In this document: positions 33,085 to 44,064 of the stretch, piece after piece
Position numbering within the stretch: the first letter of the stretch is position 1
Layout: the number at the start of each line of letters is the position of its first letter
Source: Chionoecetes opilio
Lineage: Eukaryota; Arthropoda; Malacostraca; Decapoda; Majidae
Direction of reading: 5' to 3'
Assembly: GCA_016584305.1 (NCBI GenBank)
Contig: JACEEZ010013564.1
Location: 477,501 to 541,500, forward strand
Length of the DNA stretch: 64,000 nt
Notes under the pieces: generated by a model
What the model was told of the DNA's origin: nothing
What the model saw: only the letters and a program-made list of their open reading frames with translations
The model's database searches: none
Position numbers and translations under genes: made by a program

Positions 33085-33460
33085 CCCTACCCCATTCCAT
33101 CACCCCACTACGTACCATACCTCACCAACACCACACACCATTACCCATCACCCCCACCATCCCTTCACCCCCGCCAGGGTGACGCCCGGTGGTAGAATCA
33201 CGGGACTTGGTGTTGCAGAGTCCCTGCGCCATTCGGTCAGCGGTTCGAGTCACCAAATTCGTCCTGGTGTGTGGCCGCTTGTATAGTCAATAACCTTGTA
33301 GTTGGTACTGCAAAGTGTCTAATAGGATCAAAGTATCTTATCTTATTCCTTCACCCATCACCCCCAACCCATCACCCCCCACCTATTCACTCACCCATCA
33401 CCCCACACCCATTACCCATCACCCCACCCATTCACTCACCCATTACCCATCACCCTACAT
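33085..33460. repeat. ACCCATCACCC-rich simple sequence, split by the SINE
   Basis: Imperfect CATCACCC/CACCATTCAC repeats on both sides of the SINE. Confidence 0.8.
33171..33347 (+). mobile_element. tRNA-derived SINE, copy 2
   Basis: B box GGTTCGAGTCA, body TATAGTCAATAACCTTGTAG, tail TATCTTATCTTATT. A 9-base duplication CCTTCACCC flanks it (33162-33170, 33348-33356). It sits in CACCC-rich simple sequence. Confidence 0.88.
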
Positions 33461-33479
33461 CAAGGTTTCCTCAATTCCA

Positions 33480-34440
33480 ATGATCTGAAACTCGAGAAAT
33501 GCCAGTGGTCGCTGGCAGTTTTAACTCAAAGGTTGGTCTACTGTGTTTTGGCTCCGCGACTAATATTTTTCATAAATTAATTTCGCGATAAACATTGATG
33601 CACCGCATCTGAATACCAAAAAATATAGTTCTTCTGTTGTTCTACTAATTATATGGATGACATGCATTACGATGGAACGTTCTATAATAGCAATTTAATG
33701 CAAATTACTCGCCTCGAGTAGCAAAGCTTAATATATTTTTTACATGTATATTGTGGCATGTAAAATTTGGGCGATGTTCACACTGTTTTCTAAGACAGTA
33801 CTGCTGCGTCTGGCAAACGCTTGTCAAAATACAATAAGCAATGCCTTGGAAAAACGAAGAATAAAGAATGCCGAAATCGGCTTGTTGCTGCGACAATGTA
33901 AGTTATAATTGTGGAGGCGACACGCCGCGGCGGGAAGTGGTGGGCGGGGAGATTGTGGCGGGGCGATTGAATCAAAACATTACCACTTCACGCGTCGACT
34001 CATTGCACTTCCAGGCTTTCTATCTGATTGATACACAATAATAACAGGAAAATATGACTGCCTAGGTATAGATAACTTCCAAACATACGTTATTGACTAT
34101 ATAATATCATAGAGTAGCATTTACCTCGCCTCCTCAACTATAACCTCTTTGGTTATTTGGTTATATACAATGTTTTACAGAATCAGGCTTCTATACAATA
34201 TACATATAGAAGAAAATCGTTCTTAATATTATACTTTTGTGTTTTAAGTGCAGTGGAATAAGCCCATATTTTGTTTTCCAGTAGACCAACTTATCAAAAA
34301 AGTGAGTTAAAACTGCCAGCGACCCCTGGCATTTTGAGTTCCAGTTCTCTCGAATTCTCTCAACCCACATTTTTTTTTTCACAATTCTCGCTAATAGGCT
34401 GCTAAAAACAAGAAGAAAAAAAAAGTGATCGGATCATCTC
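33480..34440. other. AT-rich interval without recognised genes
   Basis: Two related blocks mention a shared wording (CCAGTGGTCGCTGGCAGTTTTAACTC at 33500 and its complement near 34305), a loose inverted pair spanning about 800 bases. No coding region recognised. Confidence 0.4.
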
Positions 34441-34559
34441 ATAAGTGAGCTTAAAACCTTCCCCTGGTCGAGCTGGTTCCAAAACTGTGACAGATGATGG
34501 GATTCCGCCACGGGGGGCGGCACCTATCGCGGACAGACAGACAGACAGACACACTTTCG

Positions 34560-34561
<2 letters not shown>

Positions 34562-34632
<71 letters not shown>
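34562..34632. repeat. (TA)n microsatellite
   Basis: About 70 bases of TA. Confidence 0.97.
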
Positions 34633-34635
<3 letters not shown>

Positions 34636-34825
34636 CATTATTGTATATTATAAATATGTCTTAAACCTTTATTGATGAACTTTTATTGTTATGCATCTTA
34701 TAATTAAAGAAAATAATGGTATAACTATTCAGAGAGAGAGAGAAGAGAGGTCGCAGTTAACCTGATCTGACCCCTCAAATCCTTAACTCGTCTCGTCCTC
34801 CTCCTACTCCTCCTTTCTCATCTTC

Positions 34826-34902
<77 letters not shown>

Positions 34903-34980
34903 ATCTCTCTACTACTCTCTCTCTCTCTCAAGGTCACGTCCTACTACTACTACTATTACTACTATTCTGAACTTCTCCTC

Positions 34981-35017
<37 letters not shown>

Positions 35018-35027
35018 CTACTACTAA
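34826..35027. repeat. (CT)n followed by (CTA)n microsatellites
   Basis: CT run to about 34932, then CTA trinucleotides (34943-35027). Confidence 0.95.
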
Positions 35028-35072
35028 AACTATTTTTATTAGATTATTCTTACTATAGATAATATTATGGAT

Positions 35073-35180
35073 GGGGATGAAAGGAGGATGTAGGTAGCGT
35101 TAAGTAACAGGAACTACCACGTGTAGGTCTCACAGCCTCTTGTAGCTTCCTTATTTTCTAATGTTCTAATGTTCTAATGT
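35073..35180 (+). mobile_element. LINE 3'-tail fragment, copy 2, directly upstream of dpr exon 1
   Basis: GGATGAAAGGAGGATGTAGG through CTTGTAGCTTCCTTATTTTC, ending in TTCTAATG repeats. It finishes about 11 bases before the candidate splice acceptor of exon 1. Confidence 0.88.
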
Positions 35181-35201
35181 CCTGCTCGACAGAGTGCCGT
35201 G

Positions 35202-35301
35202 ATGGGTGTCGGAACACGGGTGGACACAGGACCGCTGCTCCTCATGCTGGCCACCGTGATGGTCTGCTGCACCGTCACCACCGCGGCGGCTGCTCCTACA
35301 G
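35202..35301 (+). CDS. dpr: dpr exon 1: signal peptide
   Basis: It encodes MGVGTRVDTGPLLLMLATVM and on to CCTVTTAAAAPT, a short n-region, a long hydrophobic core and an Ala-rich cleavage region: a convincing secretory signal. The exon ends at a perfect donor (ACAG/GTACGT) in phase 1, which matches the phase of the acceptor at 45648. Upstream, GCTCGACAG/AGTGCCGTG before the ATG could be an acceptor, so the exon may carry some 5' untranslated sequence. Linkage to exon 2 rests on phase and order, not on transcript evidence. Reading through the donor keeps the frame open to 35648 over the 21-bp repeat. Confidence 0.6.
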
Positions 35302-35391
35302 GTACGTCCTCCCGCCACCTCCACTTCTTGCCCCATATCTACCTTGCCCTCAACCTCCACTTGCCATCCTGCTCCTCCTTCTCAATCTCCT

Positions 35392-35425
35392 TCTCCTCCT
35401 CCTCCTCCTCCTCCTCTTCCTTCTC
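35392..35425. repeat. (CTC)n trinucleotide run
   Basis: CTC triplets between dpr exon 1 and the 21-bp repeat. Confidence 0.9.
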
Positions 35426-35427
35426 TT

Positions 35428-35845
35428 GTATGCGGGTGAATTTATCCAGTATGCGGGTGAATTTATCCAGTATGCGGGTGAATTTATCCAGTATGCGGGT
35501 GAATTTTTCCAGTATGCGGGTGAATTTTTCCAGTATGCGGGTGAATTTTTCCAGTATGCGGGTGAATTTTTCCAGTATGCGGGTGAATTTTTCCAGTATG
35601 CGGGTGAATTTATCCAGTATGCGGGTGAATTTTCCAGTATGCGGGTGAATTTTCCAGTATGCGGGTGAATTTTTCCAGTATGCGGGTGAATTTATCCAGT
35701 ATGCGGGTGAATTTATCCAGTATGCGGGTGAATTTATCCAGTATGCGGGTGAATTTATCCAGTATGCGGGTGAATTTATCCAGTATGCGGGTGAATCTTC
35801 CGGTATGCGGGTGAATTTTTCCGGTATACGGGTGAATATATTTTA
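35428..35845. repeat. 21-bp minisatellite, about 20 units, in dpr intron 1
   Basis: Unit AGTATGCGGGTGAATTTWTC plus C, with T/A variants. The period is a multiple of three, so frames stay open on both strands; a few 20-base units break the frame. Confidence 0.97.
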
Positions 35846-36020
35846 CCTCAGGAAATTGGACATCCCTGTCGTGCATAGTCTCAGGTCACCCTTGGACAAA
35901 GGTGTAAGCCTGGATAGTCTCCCGCACCAGGGTTATGATGAAGCCGTTGGCAGCAGCAGTGGTGGATTGGACTGCAAGCAGATTATCTCTTTAGAGTCAA
36001 TGGTTGGAGTTCCAGAGTCC

Positions 36021-36175
36021 TAGTTAGCTGAACCGTGCCCTAGTTAGCTGAACCGTGCCCTAGTTAGCTGAACCGTGCCCTAGTTAGCTGAACCGTGCCC
36101 TAGTTAGCTGAACCGTGCCCTAGTTAGCTGAACCGTGCCCTAGTTAGCTGAGCCGTGCCCTAGTTAGCTGAGCCT
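36021..36175. repeat. 20-bp tandem repeat, about 8 units
   Basis: Unit CTAGTTAGCTGAACCGTGCC, the last copies with AGCCGTGCC. Confidence 0.97.
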
Positions 36176-36179
36176 GCGG

Positions 36180-36880
36180 TGTAAGGGAGTGTGGCGACTT
36201 TTACACTATAAAAGCCACAGGTGTGGTGGGGACCTTGGAACCAGTAATCGGTGGGAGTTCCCTGTCCCTCCACTCTTTGACAGACCTCTCATCCCTTCTC
36301 TTCATGGAAACTGGTTTTCTTCTTTTCCCTAAAGTGCTAAACAGATTGTCTTTGGAGGCTTTTGGGGCTACACCAACTTGGTTTTTGTGACAGTTTAAGT
36401 CTTTTCCTCATCTCAAAAGGAAAATTTCAGCTTCTTGAACTCTCTGGAATTGCGTTTGGTGGTTTCAAGAGTCAGTGGAGAACACGTGGTATTACAGGTG
36501 CCGCTGGCCAGGCCTTGCAAGGCTCACGGAGATTGTTGGGCATGTCGGAAAGTGAGGACGAGTTATTGGTTCCTTTCCTCCTTTGCCTCCTTTGTCTTGA
36601 GTAGCTACGCCGACCCTATCTATGGGACAAAACTGGATGGACAAACGCTGTTAGCACTGCGTTGTGAAAATCTCACTCGTGATCGAGACTCATGGCAAGC
36701 TATTGGTCTTTTTGGCATTTTCAAGACCCTGTGGGAACTAATTCCCAGTGTTGGAGGCATCTAACACAGCAGTATCTTCTTTCAATGCACTTTTATTTCA
36801 ATTTCAATTTATGGTCACAACATTATTGAATCTCGAGAGCGCTTTCTGAACTTTTAGTAAATCTTTTTAATCCGAATCGA
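36180..36880. other. 700 bases with short frames, possibly LINE 5' sequence
   Basis: Frames of 80 to 109 codons overlap in different phases with no known domain. It directly precedes a LINE ORF1 relic on the same strand and may be its 5' untranslated region. Confidence 0.3.
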
Positions 36881-36959
36881 TCTTTGCACCATGCCTTCCA
36901 CAATGAGATAATGAGAGGATTGTGGAATCCAGTATACAACCAAGTTTTTTTAAATTCGT

Positions 36960-37894
36960 CGGAGTGTAGATTTTGCATCATTATGAATTTTGTGGAGGAA
37001 GCGAACCGCAAACATGATGAAGCGAACCGTAAACATGATGAAACGCACCGTAAATATGATGACCTCGCTGTAAAGTATAATACCCTTCAGGAATGTATTG
37101 CCTCCAACATGGTTGTGCTCCTGGAAATGTTATGCTCCATGTCACTGGTGCCACTGCCGATCAAACTGCTCCAGAAGCTCCTTACGTCACCTCCGATCGA
37201 TCTGCTCCAGAGGAGGCAGCTTGCGCCATTTCCGATCGAACTGCTCCTGAAGAGGCACCTTCCGCCGCCTCCGATCATACTGCTCTAGTGAAGGCACCTC
37301 CTGCCACCTCCGACCGAACTGCTCCTAAAGGGAGTGGTGTCCGGCCAGGTGTCAGGAATGGTGCCCGGCTAGTTGAAATTAAAGAATTTTACCTCTCAGG
37401 ACGTGAAACAGTTACCAGGTTCTGGTGGAAAACGACAAGGACATTCATGAGACCAGAGTCTTATATGCGATTCCATTGTAAAAAGCCAGCTGCGGGAATT
37501 TTGCAAAAGAGCTCGATCGAAGAGGAAATTGTTTTATATGCCTGGTGGTCACCTTGATGACATCACGGCAGCCTGCGATGAGGCAACTGACGGCATCACT
37601 GAAAACACACTTCTTATCATCCACGCTGGCAAAACTAACGTTGTAAACACCAGGTCCAGGGAACTGCTGGAGAAGTACAGGCGAAGGATCGAAAGTACAA
37701 AAGTAAATCCCGTAATACCATTGTTGCAGCCATTCTCCCTAGGATCACTTCGCCGCGTACTTTCTATAGCAATGCCTTCAGCGCAAATAGCTGTCTTAAA
37801 ACCCTTTGTTCAGAAGAAGGCGTTTACTTTGCAAACTTCTGGTCTGCTTTCTATCGACAAGAAAGATAACCGTTGCCCCGGGACACAGGGCTAG
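36960..37894 (+). pseudogene. LINE ORF1 relic with coiled coil and SGNH-esterase-like domain (CR1 type)
   Basis: Three frames in order. First a heptad-like coiled coil (EANRKHDEANRKHDETHRKY, then LAVKYNTLQE). Then a Pro/Ala-rich spacer with TSDRTAPEEA-type repeats. Last an esterase-like region (CMPGGHLDDITAACDEATDG written here as YMPGGHLDD, then NTLLIIHAGKTNVVNTRS). The L-x-I-H-x-G-T/K-N-x-V wording is the block 3 motif of SGNH hydrolases found in ORF1 of CR1-type LINEs. Frame changes and truncation near 37894 make it dead. It could belong to the same family as the reverse transcriptase at 54 kb, since both carry CR1-style features. Confidence 0.65.
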
Positions 37895-38075
37895 TGTGAC
37901 ACCCGCGGCTTACCAAGTCACCTCCCCCAGGTTCACACCCAAGGTACCCATTTATCAACCATGAAATGCAAGAACCAAAAAGACCCTGTCATTATTAGGT
38001 GTCACTCAACTTGGCTGGCCGGTTCGAACCAGCCCGCGATCGTAGCCAGCACCAGCCCTCAACCACATGGAGGTG
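37895..38075 (-). repeat. Possible SINE-like relic with B-box-like GGTTCGAACC
   Basis: The palindromic B-box-like motif at about 38021 and the wording TTGATAAATGGGTACCTTGG on the minus strand recall animal SINEs. No tail or target duplication seen. Confidence 0.3.
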
Positions 38076-38755
38076 CCCATTTTTTTCTGGCTACAGAATC
38101 CTGGTGAACACACAAGGGTACGTTTTTGGTGAATATAATTTACATGTTACTAATCCTAGCTGGAAAAGGCAAGAGAACAGGAGGAGTATAGCTATCACGT
38201 ATAGGCCCTGGCCGGAGTTATAACGGAGGTGCCTCCCAGATTCCCGGCCTTCACCAGATAGTGAGGTCGACCATTGTACGGGCTAAGCTCCGGCACACGA
38301 CTGCAGACTCGCTTCTACAACGATGCTGTGCGTTATTTCCAGTGGAGGTTGGAGGGTTATTACGCACCATAGTATATTATTATTCCCAACTTTTGACCTT
38401 ACGACATAAACTCAGACACACATGCAAAGTGAAATTATGTCATAATTTCCAATGATGTATAGCACATGTTTATATATTACAACATTGATTACTGAAAGTG
38501 AATATGTACATAGATAGTTAGAGGGACAGAGAGAGTGTGTGTACTGGCCAGTGAAGTGAATGAGTTTTGTGTATATTTGTATTAACTATAGTGTAGATAG
38601 AGGAGATATGAGACAATATTATAATTACAACAATAGTAAGTTGCAGCCTGAAGTGCAAATATCCCGAAAATGTGCGGTAGACCGCACGCTATAGTAGCAC
38701 GGATATATTCCTATCGGAACAATATACACTCATATATAAGATAGGGACCGATGAA

Positions 38756-39235
38756 TTATAAATTCCATCATCACCACCACCACATCACCATCAGTACAAC
38801 TACCACATCAACTTCACCATCACCACCACCACATCACCATCAGTACAACTACCACATCAACTTCACCATCAACGCCACCACATCACCATCAGTACAACTA
38901 CCACATCAACTTCACCACCATCACATCACCATCAGTACAACTATCACATCAACTTCACCATCAACACCATGGACCACATCACCATCAGTACTACTACAAC
39001 ATCAACTTTACCATCATCAACACCACCACATCACCATCACCACCACAACAGCATCACTAACACCACCAACAATATCATTACTACCTTATCACCATCACCA
39101 TCACCACTCCTACAACACCAAAACCACCACCAGCAATATCACAACCACCATCACAACCAATTTCACCACAATCATTACTATTACCATCACTACCACATTA
39201 TCACTACAACAACAACCACCACATCATACTTTTTT
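38756..39235. repeat. CACCATCA-type imperfect repeat
   Basis: ATCACCATCAGTACAACTAC recurs five times among CAC/ATC triplets. The 174-codon His/Thr/Ser-rich frame is low-complexity. Confidence 0.92.
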
Positions 39236-39532
39236 CTATCAACGTTCTCCTCGTGACCTGCTTCATATGTTATAATAGGTTTTTTCTTGTCAGCATAGTC
39301 AGCTCAGGGCGAGGGAGCGGCTCCTACCACCAGCCTTTCTGCCAATCGTTCAATGGCCGCCGGCCGACCAGAATGACTCCACTTTTTCCGCGCCTCGGCG
39401 TCTCCCCTATTCTACCTCCATGTAAAAGCCAGTCTTCATCCTACGGTCAAAGAATACGAGAAAGTTAATAGTCTGGATTCTCTATTTTTGCATCAAAAGA
39501 TCCGCTCGAAAAATAATCTAATCGGGGATGTG

Positions 39533-39645
39533 AAAGGGGATGAAAGGTGGATGTAGGTAGTAGTATTAAGTAACATGCAGGAACTACCTCGTGTAGGTCT
39601 CACGGCCTATTGTAGCTTCCTTATTTTCTTATGTTCTTAAGGTTG
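39533..39645 (+). mobile_element. LINE 3'-tail fragment, copy 3
   Basis: GGGATGAAAGGTGGATGTAG, GGAACTACCTCGTGTAGGTC, TTGTAGCTTCCTTATTTTCT, TATGTTCTTA. It abuts the left end of the THAP element. Confidence 0.85.
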
Positions 39646-39891
39646 TGGAGGTTCTTAAAGTAATCGTCCAGACCCATTTTTGTTTGTCTAATTATGTTGA
39701 ATGCACATTCAAAACACCTAATCCACCAAAAATAATTTATTTCCAGGCCTTATTTCCGTAAAAACACGACTTTTGTAAAAAGCGCGCGAAAAAAAAAATC
39801 TTACCTCCAACAGGGTTACGAATGTTATTGATGACGTCAGAGGAGGAACGCTCCAATGTAAACATCTGTCTGACACCTGTCGGCAAATGTT

Positions 39892-40060
39892 ATGATGAGC
39901 GATTGTACTTCGGTGTCAGACAGTGAATCTGTCGCTGTGACAGATCTAGAGTACGATGCTCAATCTGAGACCGAAATAAATGCCGCTGCTCGCATATACT
40001 ATGAGGAAAACGAACCTCAGACCAGAATACGAGGCGGACGAACAGATGTTAGCGGCAACA
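39892..40060 (+). pseudogene. Acidic N-terminal frame of the THAP element (P2X7C-like motif?)
   Basis: MMSDCTSVSDSESVAVTDLE opens an acidic, Ser-rich frame. At about 40015 a 1-base shift leads into RPEYEADEQML. Joined, the text resembles the P-Y-x-F/R-x-P-E-Y motif of P2X7 C-terminal-like domains that often travel with transposons. The repeat array cuts it off. Low certainty. Confidence 0.35.
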
Positions 40061-40162
40061 ACAACCCCTTACACACAACCCCTTATACACACAACAACCC
40101 CTTACACACAACAACCCCTTACACACAACAACCCCTTACACACAACGGTGTATCCCCAATGC
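40060..40162. repeat. Satellite block 1, ACACACAACAACCCCTT unit
   Basis: About five units of 18-19 bases. Related blocks lie at 40566-40687 and 41885-42105. Confidence 0.95.
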
Positions 40163-40560
40163 GGCCGCGGGCCCCATGCGGCCGCCTACGGCAATATAAG
40201 TAACTTTTAGGGGGTCATAGTGAGGTTAGGTTAGTAACTTTTAGGGGGTTATGGTAGGGTTAGGTTAGTAACTTTTAGGGGTTATAGTGAGGTTAGGTTA
40301 GTAACTTATAGTGAGGTTAAGTTAGTAACTTTTAGGGGGTTATAGTTAGGTTAGGTTAGGTTAGGTTAGTAATTTTTAGGGGTTATAGTGAGGTTAGGTT
40401 AGTAACTTATGACATATCTTATGTTTAACATATAGTTATATATGTTAAACATAACGTACAATAAACATATACGTATAACAATAGTTTGCTCCGCGCGACT
40501 GCCCTCTATATATGTGGATCATACGGGCGGCCGCATGGGGACGGCGGCCGCATAAGGTGG
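40150..40560. repeat. GTTAGTAACTTTTAGGGG tandem repeat between GCGGCCGC inverted motifs
   Basis: Seven units of about 30 bases (TAACTTTTAGGGGGTTATAG, GAGGTTAGGTTAG). GCGGCCGC-rich inverted flanks at 40158-40190 and 40525-40555 suggest a small TIR insertion within the satellite. Confidence 0.8.
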
Positions 40561-40565
40561 TGACC

Positions 40566-40687
40566 TACACAACAACCCCTTACACATAACAACCCCTTAC
40601 ACACAACAACCCCTTACACACAACAACCCCTTACACACAACAACCCGTTACACACAACAACCCCTTACACACAACAACCCCTTACAC
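40566..40687. repeat. Satellite block 2, ACACACAACAACCCCTT unit
   Basis: Interrupted at CCTTACAC by the hAT element. Confidence 0.95.
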
Positions 40688-41884
40688 CAGAGCTGGGCAC
40701 GTTCCTGGATTTGGGGTAGTCCGTACCTGTACTTCCGTACTTCGGGACGCGGGTCGTCCGTACCTGTACTTCCGTACCTTATTTTACTTTGTTCTGTCCG
40801 TACCCGTACCTCCGTACCTCCGTACCTCCGTACCTGTACCCTATAACTATTAAAACGCGCCTGAAAAAATATAGTCAGTACCTCAAAAATAAAACAAAAT
40901 ACAAGGCTATAATACATCAGAGCTTCATAAATATATATAGCAATATATATTTACCATCAAATAATCATCAAATCAATTAAAATAAAATTTGTCTCCAGTC
41001 TTCACAGTTCACAAATGAGTTAAATGACTAATTAGTTTAAATCACAAGTTTATTCTAGAGTGTATAACTCCTACTCCACTTCCTTCTCCTCCTTGTACTG
41101 CTGCTACACCTCCTTGTAGCCTAGGAGGTGCATGTTGCCCCTCACAAACACCAGCTGCTCAAAGTTTATGTTGCTGAGGCTGGACCTCTTCGGCCGCAAG
41201 ATTTAGCTGTCTGGTGTCCTCCTGCCTCTTCCTCTGATCCTCCTGCTCAGTCCCACTCTCCTCTTATGTCCTGGGTGAACAGCTGGGAGGAGTCCAGCTC
41301 CACGTCAGACAAAGAAATATCTGACGTCCCCTGTGGTGTATGGGTTCTGGACGCAGATGGTGCAGGCGTGCTGGTTCTGTAGCTCACACTACTACAGCTA
41401 CTATCCCCAGACACACTCCTGCTCCTGTCGCTATCACTTCTTTTCACGTATTTGTCCATGTTTAGTTGTAAACACTAAACAGTAAGCAATAGCAGTGAAA
41501 CTTTGAAACGCGTTGCCGGGTGATGTGACTAAACATAAAACGTTGTTGATCTTGAGCTTGATGCCGCACGTTTGGTGTTTACCAGGCACCACAGATGCAC
41601 GGATCTCGCCTTAGGAAATGATCAGCTGACAGCTAGTGGCAAATTGCCCGCCAAAACGCGTGAAAGTTATTCTGTGGACTGGTTTTTCGTCTTCGTTTTT
41701 TTTTTTTTTCATCATAGAAAATATTAGGTACGGAAGTACGGACCCAAAATTTCGCAGGTCCGTACCTGTTACTTCCGTACCTTTGAAAAACTTTCCGTAC
41801 CTCCGGACTTCCGGACCTAGTTTGGAAGTCCGTAGGTACGGAGGTACGGAGGTACGGACAGAGGTACGGAAGTGCCCAGCTCTG
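40688..41884. mobile_element. hAT element with perfect 8-bp target duplication
   Basis: Ends CAGAGCTGGGCAC and its exact complement. CCTTACAC is duplicated on both sides (40680-40687, 41885-41892). Subterminal regions are full of GTACCTCCGTACC and the complement. One internal frame (41247-41459, minus) resembles a hAT transposase start. The BED, DDE and dimerisation domains are missing, so it is a deletion derivative. Confidence 0.95.
41247..41459 (-). pseudogene. N-terminal remnant of a hAT transposase
   Basis: 70 residues starting MDKYVKRSDSDRSRSVSG, then Ser/Thr-rich and DISLSDVELDSSQ. M-D-K-Y/F-x-K-R is a frequent start of Ac-like hAT transposases. Position inside the hAT ends supports it. 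The rest of the protein is lost. Confidence 0.5.
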
Positions 41885-42105
41885 CCTTACACACAACAAC
41901 CCCTTACACACACAACCCCTTACACACAACAACCCCCTTACACATAACAACCCCTTACACACAACAACCCCTTACACACAACAACCCCTTATACACAACA
42001 ACCCCCTTACACACAACAACCCCCTTACACACAACAACCCCTTACACACAACAACCCCTTACACACAACAACCCCCTTACACACAACAACCCCTTACACA
42101 CAACA
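41885..42105. repeat. Satellite block 3, ACACACAACAACCCCTT unit
   Basis: About twelve units with 18-20 base spacing; same strand and unit as blocks 1 and 2. Confidence 0.95.
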
Positions 42106-42149
42106 ATTGGTGAAAGCGATGGTGGTAACACAGCAACACAACAGCCTCC

Positions 42150-42250
42150 AGTGAGTGAGTGAGTGAGTGTGTGTGTGTGAGTGTGTGTGGTGAGTGTGTG
42201 TGTGTGTGTGTGTGTGGTGTGTGTGGTGTGTGTGTGAGTGTGTGTGGTGA
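42150..42250. repeat. (GT)n/(GA)n microsatellite
   Basis: GAGT tetramers then GT dinucleotides, running into the THAP frame. Confidence 0.95.
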
Positions 42251-42255
42251 GTGTA

Positions 42256-42425
42256 TCACTACAAATCCTTGCCAATTTCAACTTCCCGTTCCAATCTGCC
42301 CTAGTCCGCCGCACTAATCTTTTCAACACATTTAACGTTGTCATATCAGTCGGAAACGTGTGCAAACTTTTCTCGAAAGGCACAGCTGTCTTGCTGCACC
42401 CATAAAGGATGCATGCATGTGGCAT
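42256..42425 (-). pseudogene. THAP domain fragment, truncated by a microsatellite
   Basis: It starts MPHACILYGCSKTAVPFEKS, continues HTFPTDMTTLNVLKRLVRR and reaches KLARICSD. This is the first two thirds of a THAP (C-x4-C ... C-x2-H) DNA-binding domain. The C-terminal H-F is lost because the frame passes directly into a CA repeat. THAP domains occur at the N-terminus of P-element-type and other transposases and of some host regulators. Location inside 20-base inverted ends favours a transposon origin. Confidence 0.7.
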
Positions 42426-43293
42426 ATCGCAAAAAAAATCAATCAGAAACACCCAAAAATCTTCAAGTACTATATTTATCTCTTGTGTTTACGTGCTTCT
42501 GATCAGCGCGGGGAGAGGAGGCCTTCCTCCTGTTACGTCACCGAGCCGTGGCGCATCGTCTGCCAGTTGCCAGCAGCGTTTTCGAAGCTCGGGGAATTTA
42601 CAGATTTTGATTGCGGATTATTAAAAAACGGCTGACTGGATGCAAAAAGTGACAACACATTGTTGATACACTCGATAATGGCTATACTCTAACTACATCA
42701 AATCAGGAATGATGAAATGGTCTGGACGATTACTTTAAGGTCAACGAGCCGTCAGCCTGTCTGTTCCTGCCCAATATCATTATAAGGAGGTCTGCCAAAG
42801 TCCGACCTGAAATTCCTATTCTCTCGCCATGATGTCAGAGCGAGTCTATAGTAGGCAAATGCCTATTGACATTGCCATTTATAGTAATGTATTTTACAAA
42901 ATCTAATGGTTATCTAAGGTATTAAAGATATTTTTGGAGTATGCTAGAAAAGATTCTCTTTCATCTATGACATCCATCACCGAACAAATAGTGGTGGTAA
43001 TTTTTTTAAAAACTGGTGATGAATGAGAAACTTGAAATGAGAGGCGTTTATTGTGTGTGAAGCGTTTACATAAGCTTGGTCAGCTTCGTACCTCAATGAA
43101 ATATTGACTGCACTTTAGTTCATTTGTTCAAAATCAAGTATACACAACATAATAAGGAAGACTTAATATAATATTGAATCATTAGCACTTTTGCTATGAG
43201 CATATATCTAATCCCGGCAGCTTCACCGCGCTCCTTGAAAATCACATTAGTCTGTGACTGGCTGTCGGCTGTACTGGTGGCCGCTCCTCATCC

Positions 43294-43494
43294 ATGCCTT
43301 CACACTGTGCTGTCGACGGATGTAAATCTGTAGCAAATACAGGAGGCAAAGTGGCTCTACATGTTTTCCCAAAGAACGGACAGTTAAAACTCAAATGGAT
43401 TAATCTATGTAAGAGACTGGATAAAATTGATCCAGCAACTTCACGTATCTGCAGCCTTCACTTTGAACCAGATGCCACCAGAAAAGGAACATGA
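43294..43494 (+). pseudogene. THAP domain fragment 2
   Basis: Reads MPSHCAVDGCKSVANTGGKV, ALHVFPKNGQ, KWINLCKRLDKIDPATSRIC and SLHFEPDA. C-x4-C and C-x2-H are present with the tryptophan and H-F of the fold. The frame stops shortly after the domain, before the usual K-L-K-P-D-A-V-P-T motif. Either a broken transposase or an isolated first exon without an obvious donor. Confidence 0.75.
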
Positions 43495-43603
43495 AATATG
43501 AATGACTGAAGATGCCACCTTTATGAAGCTTGATATTTTTTTTAGACCTAATAAGAAAGAAATGTTAGAAAGTACACACCTGGCAGACAAGCATGCGTTA
43601 CAG

Positions 43604-43714
<111 letters not shown>

Positions 43715-44064
43715 GCGGATCTCCTTAAGAACGTGTTTTACCGAAGTTAATCCCTTTAACAATATGGTGAATATCACTGCGCTATACACTCAGAGATAAC
43801 AACAAGAAAATAAGCCCCAGAAGCGAAGAGTGAGAAGAGTTCGCCCATAGCTTGTACGCCTATATAATGGTGCATCCATTGACGCCATCAATAATGTGAA
43901 ATGGATCGGAGGTCATGCATGAATTATCGATTGGCGTTTATAGAAAGAGGGAAGAGCTGATTCATAACTTATCGAAGGTTTGGGGTAAGGGCGGAGCATA
44001 TTCATAAGTTATTGAGTGACTTGTATTGAGAGGAAGCGAAAGGGCGGGCGGGACATTCATAAGG

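Larger units (their letters stand above)
39655..42738. mobile_element. 3.1 kb TIR element with THAP and P2X7C-like relics, invaded by repeats and a hAT
   Basis: Inverted ends TTAAAGTAATCGTCCAGACC are exact over about 20 bases. The left side has a + strand frame at 39892; the right side has a minus strand THAP frame. Between them, an (ACACACAACAACCCCTT)n array has grown and been hit by a hAT element. No clear target duplication. A P-element-like or Harbinger/ISL2EU-like identity is possible; no transposase core is left to decide. Confidence 0.65.

Noticed and set aside
38751..39275. 174-codon His/Thr/Ser-rich protein
   Set aside because: CACCATCA simple repeat; no start context or domain.
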